In this document: positions 41,783 through 51,133 of the stretch, in pieces
How positions within the stretch are numbered: the stretch's first letter is position 1
How the letters are laid out: the number at the start of each line of letters is the position of its first letter
Notes under the pieces: model-generated
What the model saw: only the letters and a program-made list of their open reading frames with translations
The model's database searches: none
Told to the model about the DNA's origin: nothing
Made by a program: the position numbers and the translations under genes
From: Paenibacillus qinlingensis
Lineage (GTDB): Bacteria > Bacillota > Bacilli > Paenibacillales > NBRC-103111
Length of the DNA stretch: 64,000 nt
Direction of reading: 5' to 3'
Assembly: GCF_013204845.1 (NCBI RefSeq)
Contig: NZ_JABMKY010000003.1
Location: forward strand, 399,907 to 463,906

Positions 41783-42394
41783 TCAATCGTATGAGTTTCT
41801 TACAACTGTTTTGGCAGAGGTTGGGCGCCAGTTAATCAGTTTGATCAGTTGATCCTGCATATACGAAGGTGAATATTTGAATTCACTTTCAATCCAATGG
41901 AAAATAAGGCCAAGCAAGGCATGAAGCGAATAAATGCTCAGCAACTCTTGATCGATTTCGTTATCTTGATCGGGGTAGAATAGTTCTTCTTGTGTGATTT
42001 TTTTTAGAGCACTAAACATGGTTTCTTTCAACTTGGGAAGTACATCACTTTTCATTAGCGTGGTATATATGGTGGAATTCTGAAAAAAGTGATCAAATAT
42101 CATAACGGACTTCGCAGGCAGTTCTTGAATACGAAATATTTCAACATGTTCATAGGGGGCTCGAAAGGATTGAAGTAATTGCTCAGTTAAATTAGCTATG
42201 ATATCGTCAAGCAAATCTTCCTTACTTTCATAGTTGGCATAGAATGTCCCTCTATTATAGTTGGCAAACTCTACAATTTCGGTAATGGAAATGGATGTAA
42301 AGGGCTTTTGTGACATCAGTGCCAACAGCGCTTCCCGTAAAGCAATTTTACTTCGCACAATTCTGCGATCCGTTTTTTTAGTGATTTCTGGCAT
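41783..42394 (-). CDS. TetR family transcriptional regulator
   Basis: This 203-residue repressor has the N-terminal helix-turn-helix (SISITEIVEFANYNRGTFYA) followed by YESKEDLLDDII, typical of TetR. The C-terminal ligand domain is variable and not assignable. It is divergent from an SDR gene 186 bp away, whose promoter region carries a perfect dyad, so it most likely represses that gene. AAGGAATGAATAGGA precedes ATG 42394. The pair is absent at this position in B. subtilis, so it may be an acquired module. Confidence 0.85.
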   Translation of the reverse strand: MPEITKKTDRRIVRSKIALREALLALMSQKPFTSISITEIVEFANYNRGTFYANYESKEDLLDDIIANLTEQLLQSFRAPYEHVEIFRIQELPAKSVMIFDHFFQNSTIYTTLMKSDVLPKLKETMFSALKKITQEELFYPDQDNEIDQELLSIYSLHALLGLIFHWIESEFKYSPSYMQDQLIKLINWRPTSAKTVVRNSYD

Positions 42395-42474
42395 TCCTAT
42401 TCATTCCTTTTTGGCGTTAGTGAACAAAATCAATCCTTTTGTACGTTAACTAACAAACAAGCGTTTTTTACTGA

Positions 42475-42503
42475 TTGTATCACGTCTGATACTCTATTAT
42501 ACT
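42475..42503 (+). promoter_or_regulatory. Probable promoter of the SDR gene with operator dyad
   Basis: TTGTAT and TATACT are 17 bp apart. GTATCA-CGTC-TGATAC (42477-42492) is a perfect 6-bp dyad overlapping the -35 and spacer, a good candidate binding site for the divergent TetR protein. Confidence 0.55.
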
Positions 42504-42580
42504 CCAAGTGTAAGAAGTTCTATAGGCACAATTCAGTGAGTTATTCGCACTAAAATACATGACATTTGGAGGAATTACAC

Positions 42581-43339
42581 ATGAAGCTTTCTGGAAAAGT
42601 AGCTATTGTTACAGGAGCAGCGTCAGGTATGGGGAAAGCAATCGCCGAGTTGTTTGCAGCCGAAGGAGCTAAGGTCATCGTGTCGGATCTTCGGGTTGAA
42701 GCGGCGCAAACGGTTGTTACTGGTATTGAAGCAAAAGGTGGTACAGCGATTGCTGTTGCGGCGAATGTTGCGAAAGAAGAAGATGTAGCACAAATGATTG
42801 ATACGGCAGTTAAGGAATACGGTACCGTTGACATTTTAATAAATAACGCGGGTATTATGGATAACTTTGTCCCTGCTGGAGATCTTACGGACGAGCTGTG
42901 GGAGCGAGTTTTCGCCATTAACACAACAGGGGTCATGCGAACAACTCGGAAAGTTCTTCCCATTTTTACTGAGAGAAAAAGTGGTGTTATCGTAAACATT
43001 GCTTCCGCAGGTGGTTTAAATGGATCCAGAGCGGGTGCGGCGTATACGGCATCTAAACATGCAGTAGTTGGTTTCACCAAAAACGTCGGTTTTCAATACG
43101 CAAATCTCGGCATCCGTTGTAACGCGATAGCACCTGGCGGGGTGAGTACAAACATTGGAACTACGATTACGGCTCCAAATCCTTTTGGAATGGAAAGAGC
43201 AATGGTTGGAATGGGCTTAAATCCACGAGCAGGCGAGCCAGAGGAAGTAGCGAAGGTTGCTTTGTTCTTAGCTTCCGATGATGCGAGCTTCGTTAACGGG
43301 ACTGTGGTTACAGCGGATGCGGGCTGGACTGCTTACTAA
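42581..43339 (+). CDS. Short-chain dehydrogenase/reductase
   Basis: This 252-residue SDR oxidoreductase has the NAD(P) loop TGAASGMGKAIAE near residue 12, the structural motif NNAG near 88, the catalytic Ser/Tyr/Lys set (IASAGG, then YTASKHA) and the GG-A-x-T-type C-terminus VTADAGW. Cofactor choice cannot be judged reliably, although the Asp in VSDLRVE favours NAD. TGGAGG at 42567-42572 supports ATG 42581 over TTG 42566. The divergent TetR gene probably controls it. The substrate is unknown; this class often handles hydrophobic alcohols or quinones. Confidence 0.87.
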   Translation: MKLSGKVAIVTGAASGMGKAIAELFAAEGAKVIVSDLRVEAAQTVVTGIEAKGGTAIAVAANVAKEEDVAQMIDTAVKEYGTVDILINNAGIMDNFVPAGDLTDELWERVFAINTTGVMRTTRKVLPIFTERKSGVIVNIASAGGLNGSRAGAAYTASKHAVVGFTKNVGFQYANLGIRCNAIAPGGVSTNIGTTITAPNPFGMERAMVGMGLNPRAGEPEEVAKVALFLASDDASFVNGTVVTADAGWTAY

Positions 43340-43457
43340 TCGCCAAACTGCCTACACGAGGCGTAAACACGAAGTTGCGTAATTTTGAATTCCAAAGGCT
43401 ATCCACAAGTAGATTTTTTACTTCTGGAGGGCCTTTTTGTTTTGGGGAGTTTTGAGG

Positions 43458-43485
43458 ACATATCCCTCATCCACTCGCATATACT
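43458..43485 (+). promoter_or_regulatory. Probable sigE promoter of dacB
   Basis: ACATATC and CATATACT are 13 bp apart. The -10 matches the sigE consensus CATACAMT at seven of eight bases, and the -35 contains the ATAT core. It lies about 70 nt upstream of the dacB start, fitting mother-cell expression. Confidence 0.5.
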
Positions 43486-43558
43486 TGTACAAAGTTTCAT
43501 CAGTGGATTCGCTCAAGAAAGTGTACAAGTTCGCTCGTGTAGGAGGATAACCCAACCA

Positions 43559-44752
43559 ATGAAAACCAAACGCCAGTTCATCATTATTTGCTGTGCCTTG
43601 ATTGGATTGTTAATTGCCCCATGGACCTATGTAGAAGCCGCGCCGCCAAGCATTCATACCAATGCCGTCGGTGCTTCGCTCGTTGATGTGGAGTCGGGAC
43701 GTGTGCTTTATAGCGAAAAAGGGGACACGCCTATGCGTATAGCTAGCTTGACCAAAATAATGACGGCGATCATTGCGATTGAACAAGGCAACCTCACAAG
43801 TATGGTCAAGGTCAGCAAGAATGCTTTCGGCAAAGAAGGGTCTTCAATTTACTTAAAACTTGGGGAAGAAATGCGGCTTCATGACATGCTGTATGGACTT
43901 ATGATGCGTTCTGGAAATGATGCTGCGACCGCAATCGCAGAGCATATTGGTGGAAGTGTTGAAGGGTTCGTCTATTTGATGAACGAGAAAGCGAAGATGC
44001 TAGGGATGGATCATTCCCATTTTACGAATCCATCTGGGTTGGATGAAGGTGAAGGCCATCGCTCAAGTCCAAATGATATGGCTAAACTCACAGCGTATGC
44101 GCTCAAGAATAGCGTTTTTGCTGACATTGTATCCACGAAGCTGAAAAAAGTACCTAATCCGAATGAGGCATGGGATTATTCTTGGCTTAACAAAAATAAG
44201 ATGCTTTCCATGTTCGAAGGTGCGGATGGGGTGAAAACGGGTTATACCAAACTGGCTAAGCGCTGCTTAGTATCTTCGGCAACTCGGAACGGCCAGCAAC
44301 TTGTCGTCGTTACCTTGAATGATGGTGATGACTGGGCAGACCACGCGAAGCTGCTTCAATATGGCTTCAATCATTTCCCGCTGCAGACGCTGGTGAAAAA
44401 AGGTGACGCGATAGAAGGTACTCCTTGGGTAGCAAGCAGGACATTCAAGTACCCACTGGCAGAAGGTGAATTTGCAAGCTTAACACACCAAGTTACCTTG
44501 GTAGATCCAATGGCGACGGAGTATCGGTTAGCTGAACGTGGCGCACTCCGAATTTCTTTGCAAAATAAGTTGATACAGACGATACCGATTTATGATCCTT
44601 CCAACCCTCTGATGCAAGTACCAGAGAAAGCGACGTTCTCATTTCAATCGAGCAGTCCGTTTAAGGAGACATTGCTGACCAAATATAGTTATATCTGCAG
44701 AATGCTAGTACAGGGGCTATTTAATATTTCTGGCTCGATATGGGCGGATTAA
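43559..44752 (+). CDS. dacB: Sporulation-specific D-alanyl-D-alanine carboxypeptidase DacB
   Basis: This 397-residue penicillin-binding protein 5* lowers cross-linking of the spore cortex. A signal peptide covers residues 1-28. The active site comprises Ser63 in SLTK, SGN in RSGNDAA and KTG in VKTGYT. Its placement before spmA-spmB matches B. subtilis. AGGAGG at 43541-43546 supports ATG 43559; the longer frame from 43385 would bury the signal peptide. A sigE-like promoter lies upstream, consistent with the mother-cell role. Its length and domain order resemble DacF, but the two belong to distinct operons. Confidence 0.92.
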   Translation: MKTKRQFIIICCALIGLLIAPWTYVEAAPPSIHTNAVGASLVDVESGRVLYSEKGDTPMRIASLTKIMTAIIAIEQGNLTSMVKVSKNAFGKEGSSIYLKLGEEMRLHDMLYGLMMRSGNDAATAIAEHIGGSVEGFVYLMNEKAKMLGMDHSHFTNPSGLDEGEGHRSSPNDMAKLTAYALKNSVFADIVSTKLKKVPNPNEAWDYSWLNKNKMLSMFEGADGVKTGYTKLAKRCLVSSATRNGQQLVVVTLNDGDDWADHAKLLQYGFNHFPLQTLVKKGDAIEGTPWVASRTFKYPLAEGEFASLTHQVTLVDPMATEYRLAERGALRISLQNKLIQTIPIYDPSNPLMQVPEKATFSFQSSSPFKETLLTKYSYICRMLVQGLFNISGSIWAD

Positions 44753-44792
44753 TGTGAAAGTCGTAAAGCCAAGTTGTAAGGAGTGCTGACCT

Positions 44793-45392
44793 ATGGTGAA
44801 TTGGATATGGCTATTCTTTATCGTCGCTGGTTTCCTCGTCGCTGCCATCAATGGCGATGTAGAATCCGTTACACAAGCGGCATTTGATGGGGCGAAAAAT
44901 GGCGTAACCGTGTGTTTTGGATTGATTAGTGTCTTGGTATTCTGGATGGGAATGATGCGTATTGCAGAAGATGCAGGTATTTTGCACAAATTGGCAAGAC
45001 TTCTTCAGCCCGTCGTACGCTTTCTTTTTCCAAGTGTTCCTAAGAATCATCCTGCGCTTGGCTATATCATGTCGAACATGAGTGCTAATATTCTTGGATT
45101 AGGCAATGCAGCTACCCCGATGGGGATTAAAGCAATGCAGGAGCTTCAGAAACTAAATCCAAACAAAGATGAAGCAAGTGCAGCCATGTCCACACTGCTT
45201 GCGCTCAATACATCAAGTATCACTTTAATCCCGACAACACTTATCGCAATACGAATGAATTTCAACTCGATGAACCCGGCAGAAATTGTAGGTACAACAC
45301 TTATTGCGACAATCATCTCCACAACAGCTGCCATTTTCGTGGATCGATGGTACCGTAGATCTCGCTCGCCTATCCCTCCGCTGAAAGGATGA
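44793..45392 (+). CDS. spmA: Spore maturation protein A
   Basis: This 199-residue nucleoside-recognition-domain membrane protein acts with SpmB in dehydrating the spore core. It has a Gate-domain stretch (GAKNGVTVCFGLISVLVFWM) and the conserved SANILGLGNAATPMGIKAMQ. LALNTSSITLIPTTLIAIRM completes the family signature. Start ATG 44793 follows TAAGGAG. spmB begins 6 nt after its stop. Position and order (dacB-spmA-spmB) match B. subtilis exactly. Confidence 0.93.
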   Translation: MVNWIWLFFIVAGFLVAAINGDVESVTQAAFDGAKNGVTVCFGLISVLVFWMGMMRIAEDAGILHKLARLLQPVVRFLFPSVPKNHPALGYIMSNMSANILGLGNAATPMGIKAMQELQKLNPNKDEASAAMSTLLALNTSSITLIPTTLIAIRMNFNSMNPAEIVGTTLIATIISTTAAIFVDRWYRRSRSPIPPLKG

Positions 45393-45398
45393 ACCGGC

Positions 45399-45932
45399 AT
45401 GTACGCACTCGTTTCACTTATTTCGGCCTGGGCAATCCCGATCATGATCGTGTTCATCCCACTATACGCTGCGTATCGCAAAGTTCCTGTCTATGAGTCG
45501 TTTGTAGAGGGGGCTAAAGATGGCTTCGATACGGCGATCAAAATTATTCCCCATCTTGTTGGGATGATGGTAGCGATTTCCGTGTTTCGTGCTTCTGGTG
45601 CGATGGACATGCTGATTGGCTGGATGCGGCCTTTTTTTGAAAGTATCGGTGTGCCAACGGAAGTGCTGCCTTTAGCTATTTTGCGACCCATTACAGGAGC
45701 GGGTTCGTTGGCTTTTACCACGGATTTGATTGAGCAATTTGGTCCGGATTCCATGATTGGCCGAATTGCCTCGACGGTACAAGGGAGTACAGATACAACG
45801 TTATATGTGATAACCGTCTATTTTGGCGCGATTGGGATTCGCAAAGCGGGATATGCGCTCAAGGTGGGTTTAATTTCGGATGCTGTTGGCTTTATTGCTT
45901 CTCTTGTTATTTGTTATTTCGTGTTTTCATAA
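45399..45932 (+). CDS. spmB: Spore maturation protein B
   Basis: This 177-residue partner of SpmA has the same Gate fold: EGAKDGFDTAIKIIPHLVGM near residue 35, ILRPITGAGSLAFTTDLI near 95 and STVQGSTDTTLYVITVYFGA near 130. The two proteins work together in spore-core dehydration and heat resistance. It is the last gene of the dacB-spmA-spmB set; a gap of about 120 nt without a clear hairpin separates it from rluB. Confidence 0.93.
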   Translation: MYALVSLISAWAIPIMIVFIPLYAAYRKVPVYESFVEGAKDGFDTAIKIIPHLVGMMVAISVFRASGAMDMLIGWMRPFFESIGVPTEVLPLAILRPITGAGSLAFTTDLIEQFGPDSMIGRIASTVQGSTDTTLYVITVYFGAIGIRKAGYALKVGLISDAVGFIASLVICYFVFS

Positions 45933-46054
45933 ATGGCGGGCATGCAATGATGCTAGAATAGCCATCATTCTGTCACCTTCTGTCAGTTATTGTGGGTTGC
46001 CGCTTGAGATTTGTGGTTAAGTCCGTTATCATTAGCTTGAGGTGAAAGCGGATA

Positions 46055-46801
46055 ATGGAAAGACTGCAAAAGGTATTAGCCGAAGCTGGGATCGCATCCC
46101 GCCGGAAATGTGAAGAAATCATTACAGCGGGACGCGTGCAAGTGAACGGTGAAGTCGTCACGACGCTGGGTGTGAAAGTGAATACAGCCGAAGATGAAAT
46201 TAGGGTTGATGGACGTGCTATAGGTCAACAGAAGAAGATCTATGTCATTTTAAATAAGCCCAAAGGGGTTATTACGAGTGCAACGGATCCTGAAGGCCGT
46301 AAGGTCGTTACTGATTTCTTGCCAGGGATCAGAGAACGTGTATATCCGGTCGGTCGACTAGATTATGATACAGAAGGCCTGCTCATTCTAACAAATGACG
46401 GTGAGTTTGCCCATTTGCTTACGCATCCGAAGCATCATGTTCCGAAGACGTATCAAGCGACTGTCAAGGGAGTGCCGCATGGCACGTTATTAGATAAGCT
46501 CAAAATGGGCATACAGTTAGAAGACGGCATGACAGCACCTGCTGAGGTCGAGTATGCAGATGTGAATATGGAGAAGAATGAGTCCGTCATTCAGATCACC
46601 ATCTATGAAGGAAGAAACCGCCAAGTTAGACGGATGTTTGAGGCGATTTCATTCCCCGTTATCAAATTAAAGCGGATTAAATTCGGTCCCATCTTCTTAA
46701 CGGGTCTGGCAAGAGCGAAGTATCGCCACTTGACGCCCAAAGAGGTTGAAGAGCTTAGGAACGAAGCTCTAAGGACACATAACGTTCAAAAAGGCCAATA
46801 A
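46055..46801 (+). CDS. rluB: 23S rRNA pseudouridine synthase RluB
   Basis: This 248-residue RsuA/RluB-family enzyme has an N-terminal S4 domain (MERLQKVLAEAGIASRRKCE) and a catalytic domain with Asp103 in GRLDYDTEGLLILTNDGE. KPKGVITSATDPEGRK and EGRNRQVRRMFEAI complete the family set. It modifies a uridine in the 23S rRNA peptidyl-transferase region. The gene order spmB-rluB-resA matches B. subtilis (ypuL). Its last codons overlap a terminator hairpin. Confidence 0.9.
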   Translation: MERLQKVLAEAGIASRRKCEEIITAGRVQVNGEVVTTLGVKVNTAEDEIRVDGRAIGQQKKIYVILNKPKGVITSATDPEGRKVVTDFLPGIRERVYPVGRLDYDTEGLLILTNDGEFAHLLTHPKHHVPKTYQATVKGVPHGTLLDKLKMGIQLEDGMTAPAEVEYADVNMEKNESVIQITIYEGRNRQVRRMFEAISFPVIKLKRIKFGPIFLTGLARAKYRHLTPKEVEELRNEALRTHNVQKGQ

Positions 46802-46818
46802 GAATTGGCCTTCTTTTC
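46790..46818 (+). terminator. Intrinsic terminator overlapping the end of rluB
   Basis: AAGGCCAAT and ATTGGCCTT pair around a short loop, followed by CTTTTCG; the stop codon lies in the loop. Confidence 0.8.
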
Positions 46819-46884
46819 GTTATAATAAGGGTATAAATCGATATGCCAAAACTAACATTGTCGACAAAGCGAAGGTGATTATCA

Positions 46885-47418
46885 GTGGGTCGTAATAAGA
46901 AGTGGGTACAGATTGGGATCTTTGCAATCGTGCTCATTATTGGTGTGTTTACGATTATTACAAATTTGTCTGCTTCAGCAAGTAAGAAATACCCGCAGCA
47001 AGGGGAGAAAGCGACTAATTTCTCCTTGGTTGGATTAGATGGTAAAACGCACGAACTCTCTGATTATAAGGGGAAGGTTGTGCTGGTGAATTTCTGGGGC
47101 ACGTTTTGTCCACCTTGTAAAGAAGAGATGCCTGATCTCCAGAAGCAATACGATAAGTGGAAGAGCCAGGGTGTTGTCTTTTTAGAAGTGAATGTGGACA
47201 AGAATAAAGTAACAGTGCAAGGATTCATGGAGCAATACAAGTTAAATATGCCGGTGCTGCTGGATGCCAATGAAGTTGTTAGAAAATTATATGGCGTTAT
47301 GGACTATCCAACAACCTTTTTCATAGGGACCGATGGCAAAATTGCGGTGAAAAGAATTGGCCAAATGGATGAGTCTTATATCAATGAGACGATTTCTAGT
47401 TTGGTGACCAAGTCGTAA
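46885..47418 (+). CDS. resA: Thiol-disulfide oxidoreductase ResA
   Basis: This 177-residue membrane-anchored thioredoxin-like protein reduces apocytochrome c cysteines before haem attachment. It has an N-terminal anchor (WVQIGIFAIVLIIGVFTIIT) and the active site CPPC at residues 75-78 in VNFWGTFCPPCKEEMP. A cis-proline follows (DYPTTFFI). AAGGTGATTATCA precedes GTG 46885. It heads the resABCDE cluster, with the cytochrome c biogenesis partners ResB/ResC and the ResDE regulators downstream. Confidence 0.93.
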   Translation: MGRNKKWVQIGIFAIVLIIGVFTIITNLSASASKKYPQQGEKATNFSLVGLDGKTHELSDYKGKVVLVNFWGTFCPPCKEEMPDLQKQYDKWKSQGVVFLEVNVDKNKVTVQGFMEQYKLNMPVLLDANEVVRKLYGVMDYPTTFFIGTDGKIAVKRIGQMDESYINETISSLVTKS

Positions 47419-47460
47419 ATAGGAAATCGTACGCATGTTCAACGTTTTTAGGAGGTCATC

Positions 47461-49125
47461 ATGTTCTACAATACCAAATGCGATTGCGGACATCAGAACC
47501 CCACAGGCACAACGCTGTGTGAATCCTGTGGTAATCCGCTGATCGATACCGATGGCAGAGACATTCTGGAAATGCGCTATGATGGCATGGCCAGACGTTC
47601 TCAGAAATCAAATCCTTCTGTGCTCGATAAAGTCTGGAATTTCTTCTCCTCAGTCAAAATAGCCGTATGGATCATTTTCATCACTACATTGGCTTCAGCT
47701 GTAGGTACGATATTCCCGCAAGAGAATACATTTTTGGACATGGATCCATCTCAATATTACAGCGAAAACTACGGAACACTAGGAAATATTTATCATGCTC
47801 TTGGTTTTTCTCATACCTTCAGTTCATGGTGGTTTATCACGTTACTATTCATGATAGGAACTTCACTTGTCATTTGTAGTTTGGATCGTGTTCTTCCCTT
47901 ATATAGGGCCTTGTCCAAGCAGCAAATCCGTAAGCATATCAATTTCTTAACTAGACAAAATGTCACACTTGTTACAGATTTGCCAGCAGGAACGGATGAA
48001 ATCGCTTGGACCAATAAACTGGGCACACTCCTGCGTAAAAAGAATTACCGCGTACATACCGATGGCTCCGCACTTCTTGCCGAAAAATACCGCTTTAGCC
48101 GCTGGGGTCCCTATATCAATCATATTGGACTCATTATCTTCTTAATTGGTGTGCTAATGCGCGGTATTCCCGGATGGCATATGGATCAATACATGAGTAT
48201 CCTTGAAGGCGAAACTAAGCCAATCCCGCATACGTCGTATTACATCAAGAATGAGAAATTTACACTCACGTTGTACGATGAACAAGAGCTTCCCGAAAGC
48301 ATTAAAGCCAAAGGTCAGATTGTTCCGAAGACGTATGAAACGCAAGCTGTCTTGTATCATTGCACCGCGAATTGCGGGGATGGGGCGTCACAAGCGCCAG
48401 TACTTGAGGAAGTTCATAAGGCCAATATCATTGTGAATCATCCATTGGATTACAAAGGACTACAAGCGTATCAGTTTGATTATAAAGCTACACCGCTACT
48501 GATCTCTGTAAAGCCTACATTAAGCAATCCAACTACAGGTGAGACTTATGGGAGCTTTGAATTACCTATGAATAACCCGAAAGAATCGTATACGGTAGGT
48601 GCATATACACTTACGCTAAAAGGTTTCTTCCCGGAGTTTGGCATAGAGAAGGGGCAACCGATCTCCAAATCGAATGAGCCCAAAGCACCAGCCTTTATTT
48701 TTAATATAACTGGACCGGGGCTAGCTGAAAAAGGAGAACCTTATCTGTATTTCCCAAGACAAATTGATAAGGAAACTTTCTCGCAAGATACCATTAACGG
48801 TGCGATTAGCCAGAAATTGAAGATTGCGGTCGGCACTATGGAAGGCGTTCAGTTTGCCAATTATACGACCTATTTGAACATTCGAGTGGATAAAGCAATG
48901 CCATATATCTGGGTTGGATCCGCGATCTTTATGATCGGTGTTATTATGGGCTTCTATTGGCAGCATCGACGCATTTGGATTCGAATTGATGGAGGCAAGT
49001 TGACGCTCGGCGGCCATACGAATAAGAACTGGTTCGGGCTTCGTAATGAAGTTGCCGCAGCGCTCAATAAAAATGATCTGGATGTTTTACCGAAAACATT
49101 AGCAAATGGAGGAAACCAGGGGTGA
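47461..49125 (+). CDS. resB: Cytochrome c biogenesis protein ResB
   Basis: This 554-residue membrane protein and ResC form the haem-handling system II for cytochrome c maturation. A short N-terminal zinc ribbon (CDCGHQNPTG and CESCGNPL) precedes the RSQKSNPSVLDKVWNFFSSV motif and the first membrane helix. Further helices lie at about residues 125-145, 215-235 and 480-500, with a large extracytoplasmic domain between the last two. TTAGGAGGTCATC precedes ATG 47461. Its end overlaps resC by GTGA. Confidence 0.93.
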   Translation: MFYNTKCDCGHQNPTGTTLCESCGNPLIDTDGRDILEMRYDGMARRSQKSNPSVLDKVWNFFSSVKIAVWIIFITTLASAVGTIFPQENTFLDMDPSQYYSENYGTLGNIYHALGFSHTFSSWWFITLLFMIGTSLVICSLDRVLPLYRALSKQQIRKHINFLTRQNVTLVTDLPAGTDEIAWTNKLGTLLRKKNYRVHTDGSALLAEKYRFSRWGPYINHIGLIIFLIGVLMRGIPGWHMDQYMSILEGETKPIPHTSYYIKNEKFTLTLYDEQELPESIKAKGQIVPKTYETQAVLYHCTANCGDGASQAPVLEEVHKANIIVNHPLDYKGLQAYQFDYKATPLLISVKPTLSNPTTGETYGSFELPMNNPKESYTVGAYTLTLKGFFPEFGIEKGQPISKSNEPKAPAFIFNITGPGLAEKGEPYLYFPRQIDKETFSQDTINGAISQKLKIAVGTMEGVQFANYTTYLNIRVDKAMPYIWVGSAIFMIGVIMGFYWQHRRIWIRIDGGKLTLGGHTNKNWFGLRNEVAAALNKNDLDVLPKTLANGGNQG

Positions 49126-50381
49126 ATGTAAACTCTGTCAGCAGTACCTTTCTACTCATCGCTTTTTTTGTATATTTGCTCGCATTCTTCCTGTTTGTTC
49201 TTTCGATTACAGGTAAAAGGTGGAGCAACCGGAAGCCGGAAGATCATACAAGGCAATGGGGCTTTGTGGCTTTTATTACATCGGTTGTCGGGTTCGCTTG
49301 TCATGTGACGTTCTTCTTCACACGATGGGCGGAAGGAGATCATATCCCAACATCCAATATGTATGAATTTATGACATTCTTAGGGATGATGATCATGTGT
49401 GCCTTCTTGATCGTGTATCTCATCTATCGGACACCTGTACTAGGCGTCTTCGCACTACCGATCGGGTTTATCATCATTGCCTATGCTTCCGTTTTCCCAA
49501 GTGAGGTACAGCCGTTGATTCCTGCGTTGCAGAGTTACTGGTTGAAGATTCACGTGACTACTGCAGCTACTGGAGAAGCGTTCTTCGCCGTTGGTTTTGC
49601 AGGTGGATTAATGTATCTGCTCCGAGCCGTTGACTATACAGGGACGACGAAGAATGATAAGAAGGAACAAAAAGGTGTTGAGTTGACCTTATTCTTTATT
49701 CTTATGCTCGTAGCATTTATTGCCTCCATTTTTACATTCAATGGTTCAGGTTACAAAGCTGTATTCTCCAAAGATGTCATTTTTACGAATGCACAGGGTG
49801 TACAGGAAACGAATCATACGACAGAAACCTACGTACTTCCTCCAATTGTACAGCCGTATGATACGAAAGTCGTAGAGATGAAGTCATTCCTTGGCATGTC
49901 TGAGCCCTTATTTACAGCACCATCTTGGATGGAAGGGGCTAGTGCTGGTCGTAAATTAAACACTGTCATTTGGTCCATTCTCGGCGGTTTAATCCTATAT
50001 GGACTAGCACGTCTAGTGGCTCGTAAACCATTAGGCGCAGCGATTGGTCCGATTGTAAAAGGAATGGATGCGGAAGATCTGGATGAAATCAGTTATCGCG
50101 CTATTGCGATTGGCTATCCGATCTTTACACTGGGGGCACTTATCTTCGCGATGATTTGGGCTCAGGAAGCGTGGGGCCGTTTCTGGGGATGGGATCCGAA
50201 GGAAGTATGGGCTTTGATTACATGGTTATTCTATGCTGTATTCCTTCATCTTCGACTTTCAAAAGGTTGGCAAGGTAAGAAATCTGCATGGTTAACTGTA
50301 ATTGGATTTATCGTAGTTATGTTTACATTAGTGGGTGTGAACTTAGTCATAGCAGGACTGCACTCCTATGCAGGTGTTTAA
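49122..50381 (+). CDS. resC: Cytochrome c biogenesis protein ResC (CcsA/CcmC family)
   Basis: This 419-residue polytopic protein carries the haem-handling tryptophan-rich WWD-type motif WGRFWGWDPKEVWALITW near residue 350. About eight membrane segments are visible. It starts at GTG 49122, overlapping resB, nine nucleotides after GGAGG. The loop between helices 4 and 5 (about residues 225-275) holds a long periplasmic-side stretch. ResB and ResC together present haem to apocytochromes at the outer face of the membrane. Confidence 0.93.
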   Translation: MNVNSVSSTFLLIAFFVYLLAFFLFVLSITGKRWSNRKPEDHTRQWGFVAFITSVVGFACHVTFFFTRWAEGDHIPTSNMYEFMTFLGMMIMCAFLIVYLIYRTPVLGVFALPIGFIIIAYASVFPSEVQPLIPALQSYWLKIHVTTAATGEAFFAVGFAGGLMYLLRAVDYTGTTKNDKKEQKGVELTLFFILMLVAFIASIFTFNGSGYKAVFSKDVIFTNAQGVQETNHTTETYVLPPIVQPYDTKVVEMKSFLGMSEPLFTAPSWMEGASAGRKLNTVIWSILGGLILYGLARLVARKPLGAAIGPIVKGMDAEDLDEISYRAIAIGYPIFTLGALIFAMIWAQEAWGRFWGWDPKEVWALITWLFYAVFLHLRLSKGWQGKKSAWLTVIGFIVVMFTLVGVNLVIAGLHSYAGV

Positions 50382-50419
50382 ATTCAAGTACGTACATTAA
50401 TAGAGGATGTGACGCTCTA

Positions 50420-51133
50420 ATGGAATTGAAGCCAAGTATACTCGTTGTTGATGATGAAGAACGTATTCGCCGATTGCTCCGCATGTATTTAGAAAAAGAA
50501 GGTTATCTGATTGAAGAAGCAGAAGACGGTGAATCCGCATTGCGGATGTCTACTGAAACCGATTTCGATCTGATCTTGCTTGATGTGATGCTGCCTGGCA
50601 TCGATGGTATTGAAGTGTGTGCACGCCTTCGTCAAGTGAAGTCCACGCCAGTCATCATGTTGACTGCGAAGGGTGAAGAGACGAATCGTGTGAGTGGATT
50701 TGAAGTGGGGGCGGATGACTATGTCGTCAAACCGTTCTCACCTCGAGAGGTGATTTATCGTGTGAAAGCCATCCTTCGCCGCTCCTCAGCGACTGCTTAT
50801 CTATCCAAAGATGCAAGTTCCAGTAATAATATCGTATTCCCGAATTTGATTATTGAGCATGACGCACATCGTGTGACGGCTGGTGGTCAAGAAGTTGCTC
50901 TTACGCCGAAGGAATATGAATTGCTTCATTACTTGGCTGTTTCGCCTGATAAAGTTTTCTCTCGTGAGGAACTTCTCAAGGATGTTTGGAACTACGAGTT
51001 TTTCGGTGACTTACGGACCGTAGATACGCACGTAAAACGACTTCGTGAGAAATTAAACAAAGTATCCCCGGATGCTGCAGCAATGATTACGACAGTATGG
51101 GGTGTAGGCTACAAGCTAGAGGTGCCTAAATAA
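50420..51133 (+). CDS. resD: Response regulator ResD
   Basis: This 237-residue OmpR-type regulator has a receiver domain with phosphoacceptor Asp55 in LLDVMLPG, acidic pocket VVDDEERIRR and Lys in VVKPFSP. A winged-helix DNA-binding domain follows (LTPKEYELLHYLAV, TVDTHVKRLREKL). In B. subtilis ResD controls aerobic and anaerobic respiration genes, including resABC. AGAGGATG lies upstream of ATG 50420; the frame from 50288 begins inside resC and is rejected. The kinase gene follows immediately. Confidence 0.93.
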   Translation: MELKPSILVVDDEERIRRLLRMYLEKEGYLIEEAEDGESALRMSTETDFDLILLDVMLPGIDGIEVCARLRQVKSTPVIMLTAKGEETNRVSGFEVGADDYVVKPFSPREVIYRVKAILRRSSATAYLSKDASSSNNIVFPNLIIEHDAHRVTAGGQEVALTPKEYELLHYLAVSPDKVFSREELLKDVWNYEFFGDLRTVDTHVKRLREKLNKVSPDAAAMITTVWGVGYKLEVPK

